Under the pieces are notes generated by a model. It saw only the letters and a list, made by a program, of their open reading frames with translations. It was not told the origin of the DNA and ran no database searches. The position numbers and the translations under genes were made by a program. Shown here piece by piece: positions 35,217-44,010 of a stretch of DNA of 64,000 nucleotides; position 1 is the first letter of the stretch; every line of letters starts with the position of its first letter. Source of the DNA: Butyricicoccus sp. OM04-18BH (lineage in GTDB: Bacteria; Bacillota; Clostridia; Oscillospirales; Butyricicoccaceae); the NCBI RefSeq assembly GCF_003481705.1, contig NZ_QULN01000006.1, positions 1 to 64,000 on the forward strand. Direction: 5' to 3'.

Positions 35217-38054
35217 ATGAAGAATCTCAAAAAGATTCTCGCACTGGTACTGGCGTTCGCTTGCGCGTTCACTATGTTTGCCGGTGCGGCGTTCACGGAT
35301 CAGGCCGACATCAAGGTCGAGAATGAAGTCGTGGACACTCTCATTGAGCTGGGCGTAATCAACGGTTACACCGACGGTTCGTTCAAGCCCAATGACACCG
35401 TAACTCGTGCGGAGATGGCGAAGATGATCTACGTGCTGCGCACTGGTAACTCTGACGCTTCTGCGTACAACAATGACAAGACCAGCTTTACTGATGTCAA
35501 CGGCCACTGGGCCGCTGGCTTCATCAAGTACTGCCAGTCTGTCGGCATCATCGCTGGCCAGTCTGCAACCAAGTTTGCACCGGACCAGACCGTAACCGCT
35601 CAGGAAGCTGCTAAGATGCTGCTCGTAACCCTCGGCTACGACGCTCAGAAGGCAGGCCTGGTAGGCATCAACTGGGCATCCAAGACCAACGCTCTGGCTG
35701 ACGAGAACGGCCTGCTTGACGACGTAAACACTTCCTTCACCGGTCCGTGCCCGCGTCAGTATGCTGCTCAGCTGATCTACAACGCAATCGATACCCCGAC
35801 CGTTGTATGGCGTGACGATGCTTACACCAACGTAACTCTGCTTGGCGACGACAACAAGACCGTTGGCGAGAAGTTCATGAACCTCAAGAAGACCACCGCT
35901 GTTCTGGAGGACGTTTCCAAGACCTCCGGCAAGGAGACCTTCGAGCTGACTCTCGACAAGTCCACTGTTGACGAGAACAAGACCACTGATGACAAGGGCA
36001 AGGCTCTGTACAACTTCACCAACGTGAAGAAGGACTACTCTGACCTGAAGTATCAGATGGTTACCGTTCTGTACAAGAACAACGACAAGTCCAAGGTTTA
36101 CGGCGTTTACGCTACCAAGGACAACACCCAGCAGACCGGCATCCTGAAGAACCTCAAGATGGACGGCAACAAGGCTAAGCTGGACGACACCAAGTACGAT
36201 CTGGCTGATAAGAACACCGTTTATGTAAACGGCAAATCTTGGACGGAAAACAAAAAAGATTCGAACAATATCAAGAGCTTCATTGATACCTACGGCAACG
36301 ACTCTGATACCAAGTACACCAACGCTGCTTACATGCAGCCGACCGAGGTTAAGCTGCTCGCTACCGATGGCTCTACCGATTACTCCATCCTGAACGTTAA
36401 GACCTTCGCAGTAGCTAAGGTTACCGCTGTTGGTTCTGACTACATCAACGTCTCCTTCAAGAAGGGCGACAACACCATCGCTTCCAAGTCCAAGCTCGAG
36501 TCCGATGACTGGGATTGGTACGACGGCGTTAAGAAGAACGACTACGTTGTTCTGACTGCTGCTGGCAACTATGGCACCGGCAACGGCCTCGTTGAGAAGG
36601 CTACCGTTGTTACCGGCAAGGTAAACGGCACCAAGTCTGACGATGGCGTTGCTATCGACGGCGAGTGGTACACCATGGCAGGCAAGAAGGGCAATATGGT
36701 TACCCGCCCGAACACCGGCGCTAACGTTGAGATGGTAGTTGTAAACGGCTACGTTTACTACACCGACACCACCGCAGGCTCCATCGACGACATCGCACTT
36801 CTGGTTGAGGCTGCTCCTAAGGGCGGCGTAAACTCCAAGTGGGAAGCTCGCATGATCTTCGCAGACGGCACCGACAAGGTTGTCGAGATCGAGAAGAAGT
36901 GGGACGACAAGGACGACGGCAAGGCTATCGCTGAGTTCCACGAAGGCAACGACGAGAACCCGAACGCTAAGGAGACTATTGGCACTGGCAACTCCTCTAC
37001 CAAGGCACAGCCGATGCTCGTATCCTACGAGGTATCCAAGGACGTTTACACCCTGACTCGTCTGGGCTTCAAGAACACCGACGATAAGAACGCTACGAAG
37101 ATTGACACCAACGGCTATGACGAGTACGTAACTGCTAAGTCCGTTAAGACCGACGGCTCTATCAAGGGCACTGTAACTCTGTCTGACAAGTCCACCATCT
37201 CCCGTCTGTACTACGAAGCAACCGGCGTTGTATTCGTTAAGTCCAAGGCTGACAACAACGGCGACGACGGCGACTACAAGGTAGTAACCGGCAAGACCGC
37301 TTCTGGCTACGATCGCACCCTGCGTGCAGCTGCAGCAGTTGCTAACAAGTCCGGCAACAGCTACTACGCACAGGCTGCATTCATCGACCTTGGCAAGGAA
37401 TCCACCGGCGGCTCTTCCGACAACTACGCAGTTGTTCTGAAGAACGTTGAGAAGAAGACCGGCACCGCTAACGGCACTGTTTACGTCATCACCGCTTGGA
37501 ATGGCACTGAGCAGATCACCGTTACCACCGATGATTCCAAGGCTGCTGACATGAGCAAGGGCGACATCTTCTCTTACTCTGCAACTGGCGACACTCTGGC
37601 TGACATCGAGTACAGCGAGAACAAGCAGGCTGACTACTACGTAACCGCTTACGATGACGCTTCTGGCGACATCTCCCTGTACAACCTTGGCAAGGATGCT
37701 AAGTGGGTTGCAGCAGGCGGCAAGGATGCAGATAAGGACGCTTACACTGTTGTTGACAGCAAGAACACTGTAATCCTGTTCGTTGACTCCGACGCAGGCA
37801 AGGGCGAGACTGGCTACACCATGGCTGATATCGACCTGGCTCGTACCTTCGACTCCGACTTCTGGAGCAAGGGCAAGCTGCCGGCTATCAACGACATCCA
37901 GATCTCCGGTAAGGATGCAGTTGATGCAAAGGATAAGGACAACACCCTGACCGAGGATGCAGTACCGAACGTTCGCGTATTCGTTGACAGCGCTTCTGAC
38001 GACCAGATCACTGTTATCGTAGTTGACGTTCAGCACGACATCACTGCTTGGTAA
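35217..38054 (+). CDS. SLH-domain S-layer-type protein (expressed copy)
   Basis: A 945-residue secreted protein. The start ATG has AAGGAGG upstream and begins a signal peptide MKNLKKILALVLAFACAFTM...AFT. SLH domains follow within the first 220 residues (VVDTLIELGVINGYTDGSFK; VNGHWAAGFIKYCQSVGIIAGQ). The remaining 720 residues are a Lys/Asp/Gly/Thr-rich beta-type region without recognised enzyme motifs. N-terminal SLH, size and very strong codon bias (AAG, AAC, GAC, GGC) suggest an abundant S-layer or outer-wall protein. The first 98 bases from codon 3 are identical to the silent gene, and the SLH part is very similar; the C-terminal parts differ strongly. A strong terminator follows. Confidence 0.92.
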   Translation: MKNLKKILALVLAFACAFTMFAGAAFTDQADIKVENEVVDTLIELGVINGYTDGSFKPNDTVTRAEMAKMIYVLRTGNSDASAYNNDKTSFTDVNGHWAAGFIKYCQSVGIIAGQSATKFAPDQTVTAQEAAKMLLVTLGYDAQKAGLVGINWASKTNALADENGLLDDVNTSFTGPCPRQYAAQLIYNAIDTPTVVWRDDAYTNVTLLGDDNKTVGEKFMNLKKTTAVLEDVSKTSGKETFELTLDKSTVDENKTTDDKGKALYNFTNVKKDYSDLKYQMVTVLYKNNDKSKVYGVYATKDNTQQTGILKNLKMDGNKAKLDDTKYDLADKNTVYVNGKSWTENKKDSNNIKSFIDTYGNDSDTKYTNAAYMQPTEVKLLATDGSTDYSILNVKTFAVAKVTAVGSDYINVSFKKGDNTIASKSKLESDDWDWYDGVKKNDYVVLTAAGNYGTGNGLVEKATVVTGKVNGTKSDDGVAIDGEWYTMAGKKGNMVTRPNTGANVEMVVVNGYVYYTDTTAGSIDDIALLVEAAPKGGVNSKWEARMIFADGTDKVVEIEKKWDDKDDGKAIAEFHEGNDENPNAKETIGTGNSSTKAQPMLVSYEVSKDVYTLTRLGFKNTDDKNATKIDTNGYDEYVTAKSVKTDGSIKGTVTLSDKSTISRLYYEATGVVFVKSKADNNGDDGDYKVVTGKTASGYDRTLRAAAAVANKSGNSYYAQAAFIDLGKESTGGSSDNYAVVLKNVEKKTGTANGTVYVITAWNGTEQITVTTDDSKAADMSKGDIFSYSATGDTLADIEYSENKQADYYVTAYDDASGDISLYNLGKDAKWVAAGGKDADKDAYTVVDSKNTVILFVDSDAGKGETGYTMADIDLARTFDSDFWSKGKLPAINDIQISGKDAVDAKDKDNTLTEDAVPNVRVFVDSASDDQITVIVVDVQHDITAW
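35223..35320 (+). repeat. Right 98-bp inverted repeat of the S-layer switch
   Basis: Perfect reverse complement of 33725-33822. Identity begins at codon 3 of the active gene (AAT) and ends at 35320; the base before and the bases upstream are unrelated. AGAATC-TCAAAAA-GATTCT (35221-35239) at the inner edge is a symmetrical candidate crossover site. Confidence 0.95.
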
Positions 38055-38096
38055 TCTTAACGGTTCTCCGTTAAGCCTGCCATAAGGCAAAGCAAG

Positions 38097-38124
38097 ACCC
38101 CCGAGGAAATCCTCGGGGGTTTTC
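38097..38124 (+). terminator. Terminator of the active S-layer gene
   Basis: ACCCCCGAGG pairs with CCTCGGGGGT around AAAT, followed by TTTT. Confidence 0.9.
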
Positions 38125-38161
38125 CTATGCCTTCCGCCGTCCAAAATACACGCAATCTACA

Positions 38162-38190
38162 TTGCACGAAGCGCCGGAGTCATGTATAAT
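38162..38190 (+). promoter_or_regulatory. lgt-folD promoter
   Basis: TTGCAC (38162-38167) and TATAAT (38185-38190) with a 17-base spacer ending in CATG. Confidence 0.85.
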
Positions 38191-38271
38191 ATTCACAGGC
38201 GAAACTTTACCCTGCGCGGCGGCGCGCCGTGCACCCCCATCGCATCAATACCCCTAAAGGAAGGTCGAAAC

Positions 38272-39096
38272 ATGGAACACACTATCGGTTTTCCGAACCT
38301 CGGTCTGGAATTCACGCTCAGCCGCGTGGCCTGCACCGTACTCGGAAAGGACATCTACTGGTACGGCATCATCATCTGCGCCGGCTTTATCCTCGCCGCG
38401 CTCTACGTCAATTCCCGGACGAAGGACTTCGGCATCACCTCGGATAACCTCACCGACTGCCTCATCATCTGCGTGCCCCTCGGCATCATCTGCGCGCGTA
38501 TCTACTACGTCGTTTTCGAATGGGGCTACTACGCGCAGCACCCGGGCGAGATCATCGCCATCTGGAAGGGCGGCATCGCTATCTACGGCGGCATCATCGG
38601 CACGCTCATCGGCCTGTTCGTGTACAGCCGCGTCAAAAAGCTCTCGCTCGCGAGCCTGTGCGATCTGGCGGCGTTCGGCCTGCTCATCGGCCAGTGCATC
38701 GGCCGCTGGGGCAATTTCGTCAACGGCGAGGCCCACGGCGGCCCGACGACCCTCCCCTGGGGCATGACCATCGACGGCCAGAGCATGGTCCATCCGACCT
38801 TCCTCTATGAGTCCCTCTGGAACCTCGCCGGCTTCGTCCTGCTGCATTTCTATTCGAAAAAACGCAGGTTCAAGGGCGAGATCGCGCTGCTCTATGCCGC
38901 ATGGTACGGCGCCGGCCGCGCATGGATCGAGGGCCTGCGCACGGACAGCCTGTATATCGGCTCGGTCCGCGTCTCGCAGCTGCTCGCCATCATCAGCTGT
39001 GTCGCGGCGATCGCAGTGCTCGCGCGGCAGTATCACCGGATTAAGGTAGCAAAGGCGTTTTATATGCCGAAAACGGACGAAAACAAGGGCGAATAA
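38272..39096 (+). CDS. lgt: Prolipoprotein diacylglyceryl transferase
   Basis: Membrane enzyme that transfers diacylglycerol from phosphatidylglycerol to the lipobox cysteine of prolipoproteins. The 274-residue protein has about seven hydrophobic segments. The Lgt signature [16 protein letters not shown] is present near residues 145-160, with [11 protein letters not shown] upstream and the C-terminal [16 protein letters not shown]. The start at 38272 follows AAGGAAGG; an upstream in-frame start at 38182 falls within the promoter. folD follows 25 bases later in the same operon. Confidence 0.95.
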   Translation: MEHTIGFPNLGLEFTLSRVACTVLGKDIYWYGIIICAGFILAALYVNSRTKDFGITSDNLTDCLIICVPLGIICARIYYVVFEWGYYAQHPGEIIAIWKGGIAIYGGIIGTLIGLFVYSRVKKLSLASLCDLAAFGLLIGQCIGRWGNFVNGEAHGGPTTLPWGMTIDGQSMVHPTFLYESLWNLAGFVLLHFYSKKRRFKGEIALLYAAWYGAGRAWIEGLRTDSLYIGSVRVSQLLAIISCVAAIAVLARQYHRIKVAKAFYMPKTDENKGE

Positions 39097-39121
39097 TCAT
39101 AATCATAAGGAGAGAAACAGC

Positions 39122-39973
39122 ATGAGTGCAGTAAGAATGGACGGCAAGGCGCTGTCCGCCAAGGTGCGCGGCAGTATCCTCGCGGAGACCGAGGAGCTGA
39201 AGAAAAAGGGCGTGACGCCCGGCCTTGCGGTCATTATCGTCGGCAACGACCCGGCCAGCGAGATCTATGTGCGCAACAAGGAGCGCGCCTGCGAGCAGTG
39301 CGGCTTTTACAGCGAAAAGTACGCCCTGCCCGAGGAGACCTCGCAGGAGGAGCTGCTCGGCCTGATCGCGCAGCTCAACGAAAGCCCCCAGATCTCGGGT
39401 ATCCTGTGTCAGATGCCGGTGCCGAAGCATATCTCGGAGCAGGCCGTCATCGACGCCATCGACCCGCGGAAGGACGTCGATGCGTTCCATCCGGTCAACG
39501 TCGGCAAGATCATGGTCGGCAATTTCGATTTCGTGCCCTGCACCCCGGCAGGCGTGATGGAGCTGCTCGACGAGTACCAGATCGACCCCAAGGGCAAAGA
39601 ATGCGTCGTTGTCGGCCGCTCGAATATCGTCGGCAAGCCGATGGCCATGCTGCTGCTGCACCGTCACGGCACCGTGACCATCTGCCACAGCCGCACGCAG
39701 GATCTCGCTGAGGTCTGCCGCCGCGCGGATATTCTGGTCGCGGCCGTCGGCAAGGCCGGCTTCATCACCCCGGATATGGTCAAGGAGGGTGCGGTCGTCA
39801 TCGATGTCGGCATCAACCGCAACGCCGAGGGCAAGGTCTGCGGCGACGTGGCTCCCGAGGTAATGGATAAGGCGTCCTATATGACCCCGGTCCCGGGCGG
39901 TGCAGGCCCGATGACCATCACCATGCTGATGAAGAATACGCTCAAGGCGGCAAAGCTCCAGCACAACCTCTAA
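39122..39973 (+). CDS. folD: Bifunctional methylenetetrahydrofolate dehydrogenase/methenyltetrahydrofolate cyclohydrolase
   Basis: Interconverts one-carbon tetrahydrofolate derivatives using NADP. The 283-residue protein carries [10 protein letters not shown] with the catalytic Lys near residue 53, [21 protein letters not shown], the NADP-binding [13 protein letters not shown] and [14 protein letters not shown] at the end. GGAGAG precedes the ATG. It is downstream of lgt and shares its promoter; a strong terminator follows. Confidence 0.97.
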   Translation: MSAVRMDGKALSAKVRGSILAETEELKKKGVTPGLAVIIVGNDPASEIYVRNKERACEQCGFYSEKYALPEETSQEELLGLIAQLNESPQISGILCQMPVPKHISEQAVIDAIDPRKDVDAFHPVNVGKIMVGNFDFVPCTPAGVMELLDEYQIDPKGKECVVVGRSNIVGKPMAMLLLHRHGTVTICHSRTQDLAEVCRRADILVAAVGKAGFITPDMVKEGAVVIDVGINRNAEGKVCGDVAPEVMDKASYMTPVPGGAGPMTITMLMKNTLKAAKLQHNL

Positions 39974-39987
39974 CACAAAGTAAAAAG

Positions 39988-40028
39988 CAGGGAAACCGGG
40001 ATAGTTGCCTCGGTTTCCCTGCTTTTTT
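39988..40028 (+). terminator. folD terminator
   Basis: GCAGGGAAACCGGG and CCTCGGTTTCCCTGC form a stem followed by TTTTTT. It may also act for the converging exporter genes. Confidence 0.85.
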
Positions 40029-40043
40029 ATTGAAAATCCCGTG

Positions 40044-40469
40044 TCAGCGTGCGGTTTTTCTTGCGTCGATCGTCTTGAACAGCACGCTCACGACCGCAAA
40101 TCCGATCGCCATGCCGAAAACGGCGCGTGCGGTGAAGAAAAAGTAGCTCTTTGCGGTCGGCATATTGCCCGCAAAGACGTAGTAGATGGTGTAGTACAGG
40201 CTGCCGCCGGGTACCATCGGGACGGTCGCCGGCATTTGCAGCACGACCGTCGGCACGCGCAGCCGCCGCGCCATCAGCGCCGCGACAAGGCTGCAAAACA
40301 TGGCGGAGACCATGTTGGCGGCAAAGTCCCCGGCAAAGCCGTTCACGAGCAGATACACCGCCCAGGACAGGCCTGCGTTGACGGCGATGGGGAGCATATA
40401 TGCCCGGCGGATGCCGAACACGATGGAAAACCCGATGCTGCCGATTATGCTTGCAATGATCTGACTCAT
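40044..40469 (-). CDS. Threonine/serine exporter family protein, small subunit (ThrE_2-like)
   Basis: A 141-residue protein with four hydrophobic segments corresponding to the C-terminal half of ThrE-type exporters. The motif VPTVVLQMPATVPMVPGGSLYY matches this family. The ATG overlaps the stop of the larger subunit by four bases, so the two halves are made together as a split exporter. Substrate in well-studied relatives is threonine or serine; not proven here. Confidence 0.85.
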   Translation of the reverse strand: MSQIIASIIGSIGFSIVFGIRRAYMLPIAVNAGLSWAVYLLVNGFAGDFAANMVSAMFCSLVAALMARRLRVPTVVLQMPATVPMVPGGSLYYTIYYVFAGNMPTAKSYFFFTARAVFGMAIGFAVVSVLFKTIDARKTAR

Positions 40470-41236
40470 CCCAGCACCCCCTCTGCCACTACGGTGGACA
40501 GCAGAAAGCCGCCCGCGATGGTCGCGGCGATGAGCAGCGACTCGATAAAGCGGAACAGGCCGGTAATGCTCTCGCCGAGCAGCATATCACGCATCGCGTA
40601 GGTGATCGAGATGCCCGGTATGGTCAGCATGATGCAGCCGATGAGGATTTTATCGAGGTGGACACCTACACCCATGCGGACGAGCACGCAGCCGAGAAAG
40701 CCGGTCAGCATCGAGCAGAGCAGATAGAACAGCAGCTGATTTGCCTTCTTGTAAAAGCCTCTGCGGTCCATCCAGCAGATGAGGCAGGCCAGTATGGCGG
40801 CGGCGGGGATATCGGCCGCTGAGCCGCCGAAAAACACCGCAAAGCTGCATGCGGTCAGCACCGCGCCGGCATAGCTGATCCACGCCGCCTCGGTACGCGG
40901 CCGCCTGATCGCCTCAATACGGGCGGCGAGCGTCTGCGGCGGCGGACACTGCGCGCAGATCTCGCGCGAGAGCGCGTTCAGCCGCTCCACACGGTCGAGG
41001 TCGGTTGCATAGCTGCCGGCGATCCGCCGCGCCTTTACGATCTCATCGCCGTCCGGTGTGCAGGCTGTCACCTCGATGAGCGAGGTGATGGTGAATACAC
41101 CGATCTCGCGCATGCCGTAGGCGTGCAGGATGCGCGTGATGGTGTCCTCGACGCGCGTTACCTCGCCCCCGGCAAGCAGCAGCGCCTTCCCTATTTCCAG
41201 ACTGGCATCCACCAGCTGTTCCTCCGGTGTTCTCAT
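40466..41236 (-). CDS. Threonine/serine exporter family protein, large subunit (ThrE_1-like)
   Basis: A 256-residue protein with a cytoplasmic N-terminal domain (GKALLLAGGEVTRVEDTITRI, typical of DUF1212/ThrE) and about five C-terminal hydrophobic helices. GIVxTI-type motif appears as CIMLTIPGISITYAMRD. It is coupled by overlap to the small subunit downstream. AGGAGAA-like sequence is weak; the start MRTPEEQLVDASLEIGK fits family N-termini. Confidence 0.87.
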   Translation of the reverse strand: MRTPEEQLVDASLEIGKALLLAGGEVTRVEDTITRILHAYGMREIGVFTITSLIEVTACTPDGDEIVKARRIAGSYATDLDRVERLNALSREICAQCPPPQTLAARIEAIRRPRTEAAWISYAGAVLTACSFAVFFGGSAADIPAAAILACLICWMDRRGFYKKANQLLFYLLCSMLTGFLGCVLVRMGVGVHLDKILIGCIMLTIPGISITYAMRDMLLGESITGLFRFIESLLIAATIAGGFLLSTVVAEGVLG

Positions 41237-41323
41237 GAGAAATCGCCCCTTTCTCCCTTCTATTCGAAAAAGGCAGGCAGCCGCCGCGTCGGAAAGCCGA
41301 TGCGAAGCAGCTGCCTTTGCTGT

Positions 41324-42103
41324 TTACTTGAAGAACGATGCGACGAAATCGTAGAAGCCGTCCGGCGTGGTGGTCGTGCTGCCGGTCGCGGCTCTGTCCA
41401 TGCTGACGAAGCCGACGTTGCCCTCAGCAAGGCCGATGACGCGGTCGGTGAACAGCACATAATACGTGCAGATCGGCGCGTCGCCCTGTGCTGCGGCGTA
41501 AGCCGACGAGTTGTCGCGGTATTCGCCGAGCTTGTCGCTCAGATAACCCTCCGGGACCTTGATATAGCGGAGCTGCGAGGCCGAGCTCTGTACGACATAA
41601 GTGCTGCCGTCTGCAAGCTGCGGAATGAGGTCCACGATGGTGTTGGTGTCTGCCACGGTCGCGTCAGGCAGAGCGCTCGTCATGCTCGCGGTCAGGGTGT
41701 CGACCTGCTGCTGGAGCGAGGTGATCTGCGCGGAAAGCGACTGCTTGTCCTGACCCAGCGTGTCGATCTGGCTGTTCAGCTCCTTGATTTTGCCGCCGCG
41801 CGACATAAACAGGACGAAGAACAGCAGGGCGATCACGAAGAACGCGAGAACCGCGCCGCAGAGCGCCGCACGGTAGTTCGGACTGCCTTTGCGTCCTGTC
41901 GGGCGCTGCTTTTTCATGCCGCGCATCGGGCGGCCGCTCGCCATGCGGATGCCGGGGCGCGGGCCGCGGTCTTGGCGAAACGCGGCCGGATCGTCCGGGA
42001 TATCGTCCTGCACGGTCGTGCGCGGCGTCTCCGGGCGCGAAAAGCGGCTGAGCAGCTCGTCGTCGCTGTACGAACCGTTTCGCTCGTTATAATCCATGTT
42101 CAT
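41324..42103 (-). CDS. Single-pass membrane protein with coiled coil, unknown function
   Basis: A 259-residue protein I do not recognise. The first 80 residues are hydrophilic, Arg/Pro-rich and probably disordered (cytoplasmic). One transmembrane helix follows at about 81-102 (ALCGAVLAFFVIALLFFVLF), then a short coiled coil (KIKELNSQIDTLGQDKQSLS) and a C-terminal extracytoplasmic domain with aromatic residues. GGAGGAA precedes the start. It lies 22 bases downstream of rpiA on the same strand, so probably one operon. A cell-envelope or division-associated role is possible but not shown. Confidence 0.75.
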   Translation of the reverse strand: MNMDYNERNGSYSDDELLSRFSRPETPRTTVQDDIPDDPAAFRQDRGPRPGIRMASGRPMRGMKKQRPTGRKGSPNYRAALCGAVLAFFVIALLFFVLFMSRGGKIKELNSQIDTLGQDKQSLSAQITSLQQQVDTLTASMTSALPDATVADTNTIVDLIPQLADGSTYVVQSSASQLRYIKVPEGYLSDKLGEYRDNSSAYAAAQGDAPICTYYVLFTDRVIGLAEGNVGFVSMDRAATGSTTTTPDGFYDFVASFFK

Positions 42104-42130
42104 TCCTCCTGCTGTGGGATGCCGCCCGTC

Positions 42131-42808
42131 TTACTTGGACGGGTTCTCGATGACATCGACCGTACCGTCAGAGTGGCCGACGATCATGCGCTTGCACATA
42201 TTGAGGAACAGACCGTGCTCCAGAACGCCGAGCATACCGGTCAGCTTGGAGTAAACGTCCTGAATATCGAAGCCTGCGCCGAGGTGCAGATCTGCGATAT
42301 AGTTGCCGTTATCGGTGACGAAGGTCTTGCCGTCGCGGACGCGGAGAACCGGGTTCCAGCCGTAGCCGGTCATGCGCTCCATCGCCTGCTTGGAGCCGTA
42401 CTGCGCGATCTCGACCGGCAGATGGAATGCGCCGATCTTGTCGACGAGCTTGGACTCGTCCATGATCCAGATGACTTCCTTGGCCATGGAAGCGACAACC
42501 TTCTCGCGGTACAGTGCGCCGCCGCCGCCCTTGATGGCATTGAACTGCGGGTCGATCTCGTCTACGCCGTCGATCGCGAGGTCAACATGGTCGAGCTCGT
42601 CGATGGTGAGCAGCGGGATGCCCAGCTCGCGCGCCTGCGCCTCGGTAGCCTTGGAGGTCGGGATCGCCTGAATCTTCAGACCGTTCTTGACCATTTCGCC
42701 TACCGCGTTTACCATGTGGTAAGCGGTCGAGCCGGTGCCCAGACCAACTACCATGCCGTCCTTTACATAAGTGGCAGCCTTATCGCCTGCAAGTTTTTTC
42801 ATATCCAT
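42131..42808 (-). CDS. rpiA: Ribose-5-phosphate isomerase A
   Basis: Interconverts ribose-5-phosphate and ribulose-5-phosphate in the pentose phosphate pathway. The 225-residue protein shows VGLGTGSTAYHMV near residue 22, the DELDHVDLAIDGVDEID active-site stretch near 75-90 and IKGGGGALYREKVV. Length and motifs are standard for RpiA. First gene of a probable operon with the coiled-coil membrane protein. Confidence 0.96.
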   Translation of the reverse strand: MDMKKLAGDKAATYVKDGMVVGLGTGSTAYHMVNAVGEMVKNGLKIQAIPTSKATEAQARELGIPLLTIDELDHVDLAIDGVDEIDPQFNAIKGGGGALYREKVVASMAKEVIWIMDESKLVDKIGAFHLPVEIAQYGSKQAMERMTGYGWNPVLRVRDGKTFVTDNGNYIADLHLGAGFDIQDVYSKLTGMLGVLEHGLFLNMCKRMIVGHSDGTVDVIENPSK

Positions 42809-43383
42809 TTTATTTCGTCCTCCCCAGAGTTTGATACCGTTTAACGGGTGCTTTAAAAGGGTAACTATTCATCTTTTATTATAAGATGAAACGCTGTAAA
42901 GGTCAAGAACGGTTTCGGCTTCGCGCGCCGCACTCCGGTGGTCCGATGATGCCGTATTCTGTCGTTTCATGTCGAATTTGTACATTTTATATAAAATTTC
43001 ACAAAGCAGAGCCGTTCAAACCATACAGCGTGCCATTCGACGTTTTTTACAGCAATTTGAAATATTCTCATACAATATTGACACGCAGCGTGAAAAACAG
43101 GTTAAACTGCCGTTGGGTCGGAGGGCGGCCGGGGCTCATTCGCAGACGGCCTTGAATTCTTCCGGATAGCGGGATCTTAGCGTAAAAAGCGGGACTTTCC
43201 GCGTCTGTTTGTGCAACCTGCTGTTCTGCGCCTCGATTTTCGACACAGCAGTAAGATTATGGATAACCCATCGAATTTTTCTTCTTTTTTCCTGTTTTTT
43301 CGCATGATATAATGGGACTCAAAGAAGGAAATTTCCTTTCTGCATACCATATTCAAGAGAATTATTTATCGGAGGTTGTGGTT
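42809..43383. promoter_or_regulatory. Intergenic region with Spo0A-box-like sites
   Basis: No gene seen. TGTCGAA, the Spo0A (0A box) core, occurs exactly at 42970-42976 (plus) and 43238-43244 (minus, as TTCGACA), with a near match TTCGACG at 43036-43042. An extended -10 (TGA-TATAAT, 43308-43313) sits before the Spo0A-like gene. The sites may bind Spo0A or the encoded paralogue; 7-mers can also occur by chance. Confidence 0.4.
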
Positions 43384-43821
43384 ATGATGTTGATGATGGA
43401 TGATGCAGTTGTTGCGGAAAAAGCGGAATCTGTCGAAAAAGAATACTCTGCTCTCGCACGGGAGATTGAATTTCGCTTGACGCCCTATCTTTACCAGCTT
43501 GGTATTCCGCCGCACGTTACGGGATACAGCTATCTGCGCAGTGCGGTGGTCGAGTTTTTACTCAATCCGTCGGAGATGCGGGAGATAACCAAAACGATTT
43601 ATCCGCGGATTGCTCTCGACCACGGTACGACGGTCAGTGCGGTGGAGCGCGCGATTCGCCATGCAATCGCCGCGGCATGGAACAACGGCGGTCTGCGCGG
43701 CATAAAGGGGGACCCGTGCACGGCGCTTCTGACGTTCCGCCGCAAGCCAACAAACAAGGGCTGCATCACCGCGTTTGCGGATATGATCCGGCTCGTGTAC
43801 GGCACGACAATCGGTCTTTGA
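43384..43821 (+). CDS. Stand-alone Spo0A C-terminal DNA-binding-domain protein (copy 1)
   Basis: A 145-residue protein with the Spo0A_C fold but no receiver domain. Family blocks are clear: LYQLGIPPHVTGYSYLRSAV, then TKTIYPRIALDHGTTVSAVE and RAIRHAIAAAWNNG, the sigma-A-contacting and recognition-helix regions of Spo0A. The ATG at 43384 is favoured by GGAGG eight bases upstream. Spo0A itself is a receiver-plus-effector protein of about 260 residues, so this is a paralogue free of phosphorylation control. Its target genes are unknown; it could antagonise or extend Spo0A. A converging second copy lies downstream. Confidence 0.85.
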   Translation: MMLMMDDAVVAEKAESVEKEYSALAREIEFRLTPYLYQLGIPPHVTGYSYLRSAVVEFLLNPSEMREITKTIYPRIALDHGTTVSAVERAIRHAIAAAWNNGGLRGIKGDPCTALLTFRRKPTNKGCITAFADMIRLVYGTTIGL

Positions 43822-44010
43822 GCGCCCAAAAAGGGGAAATAGCGTCCGTTTTTGCGTCAAAACGGCTGCTTTTCTGCGCAAAAAAGCAGCTGCCGAAAAG
43901 CAGCTGCGAAATGAAAACGATGCCGAGATATGGGGCCGGCGCGAGCAGCGGACGGATTTTACCCGCTGATAAAGCGCAGTTTTCGCGGAAATACCTGATG
44001 AACGGCCCGT

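Larger units (their letters stand above)
33823..35222. mobile_element. Predicted 1.4-kb invertible segment
   Basis: Bounded by the perfect inverted repeats. It holds the tyrosine recombinase gene (minus strand), a consensus promoter, the RBS and the ATG AAG that begin the active S-layer gene. Inversion would attach promoter, RBS and ATG to the silent gene at the left and silence the right-hand one. The recombinase gene would always point towards the silent gene. Confidence 0.8.

Noticed and set aside
35187..38144. 985-codon open frame antisense to the active S-layer gene
   Set aside because: Mirror of strongly biased codons; low-complexity Leu/Val-rich translation and no family motif.
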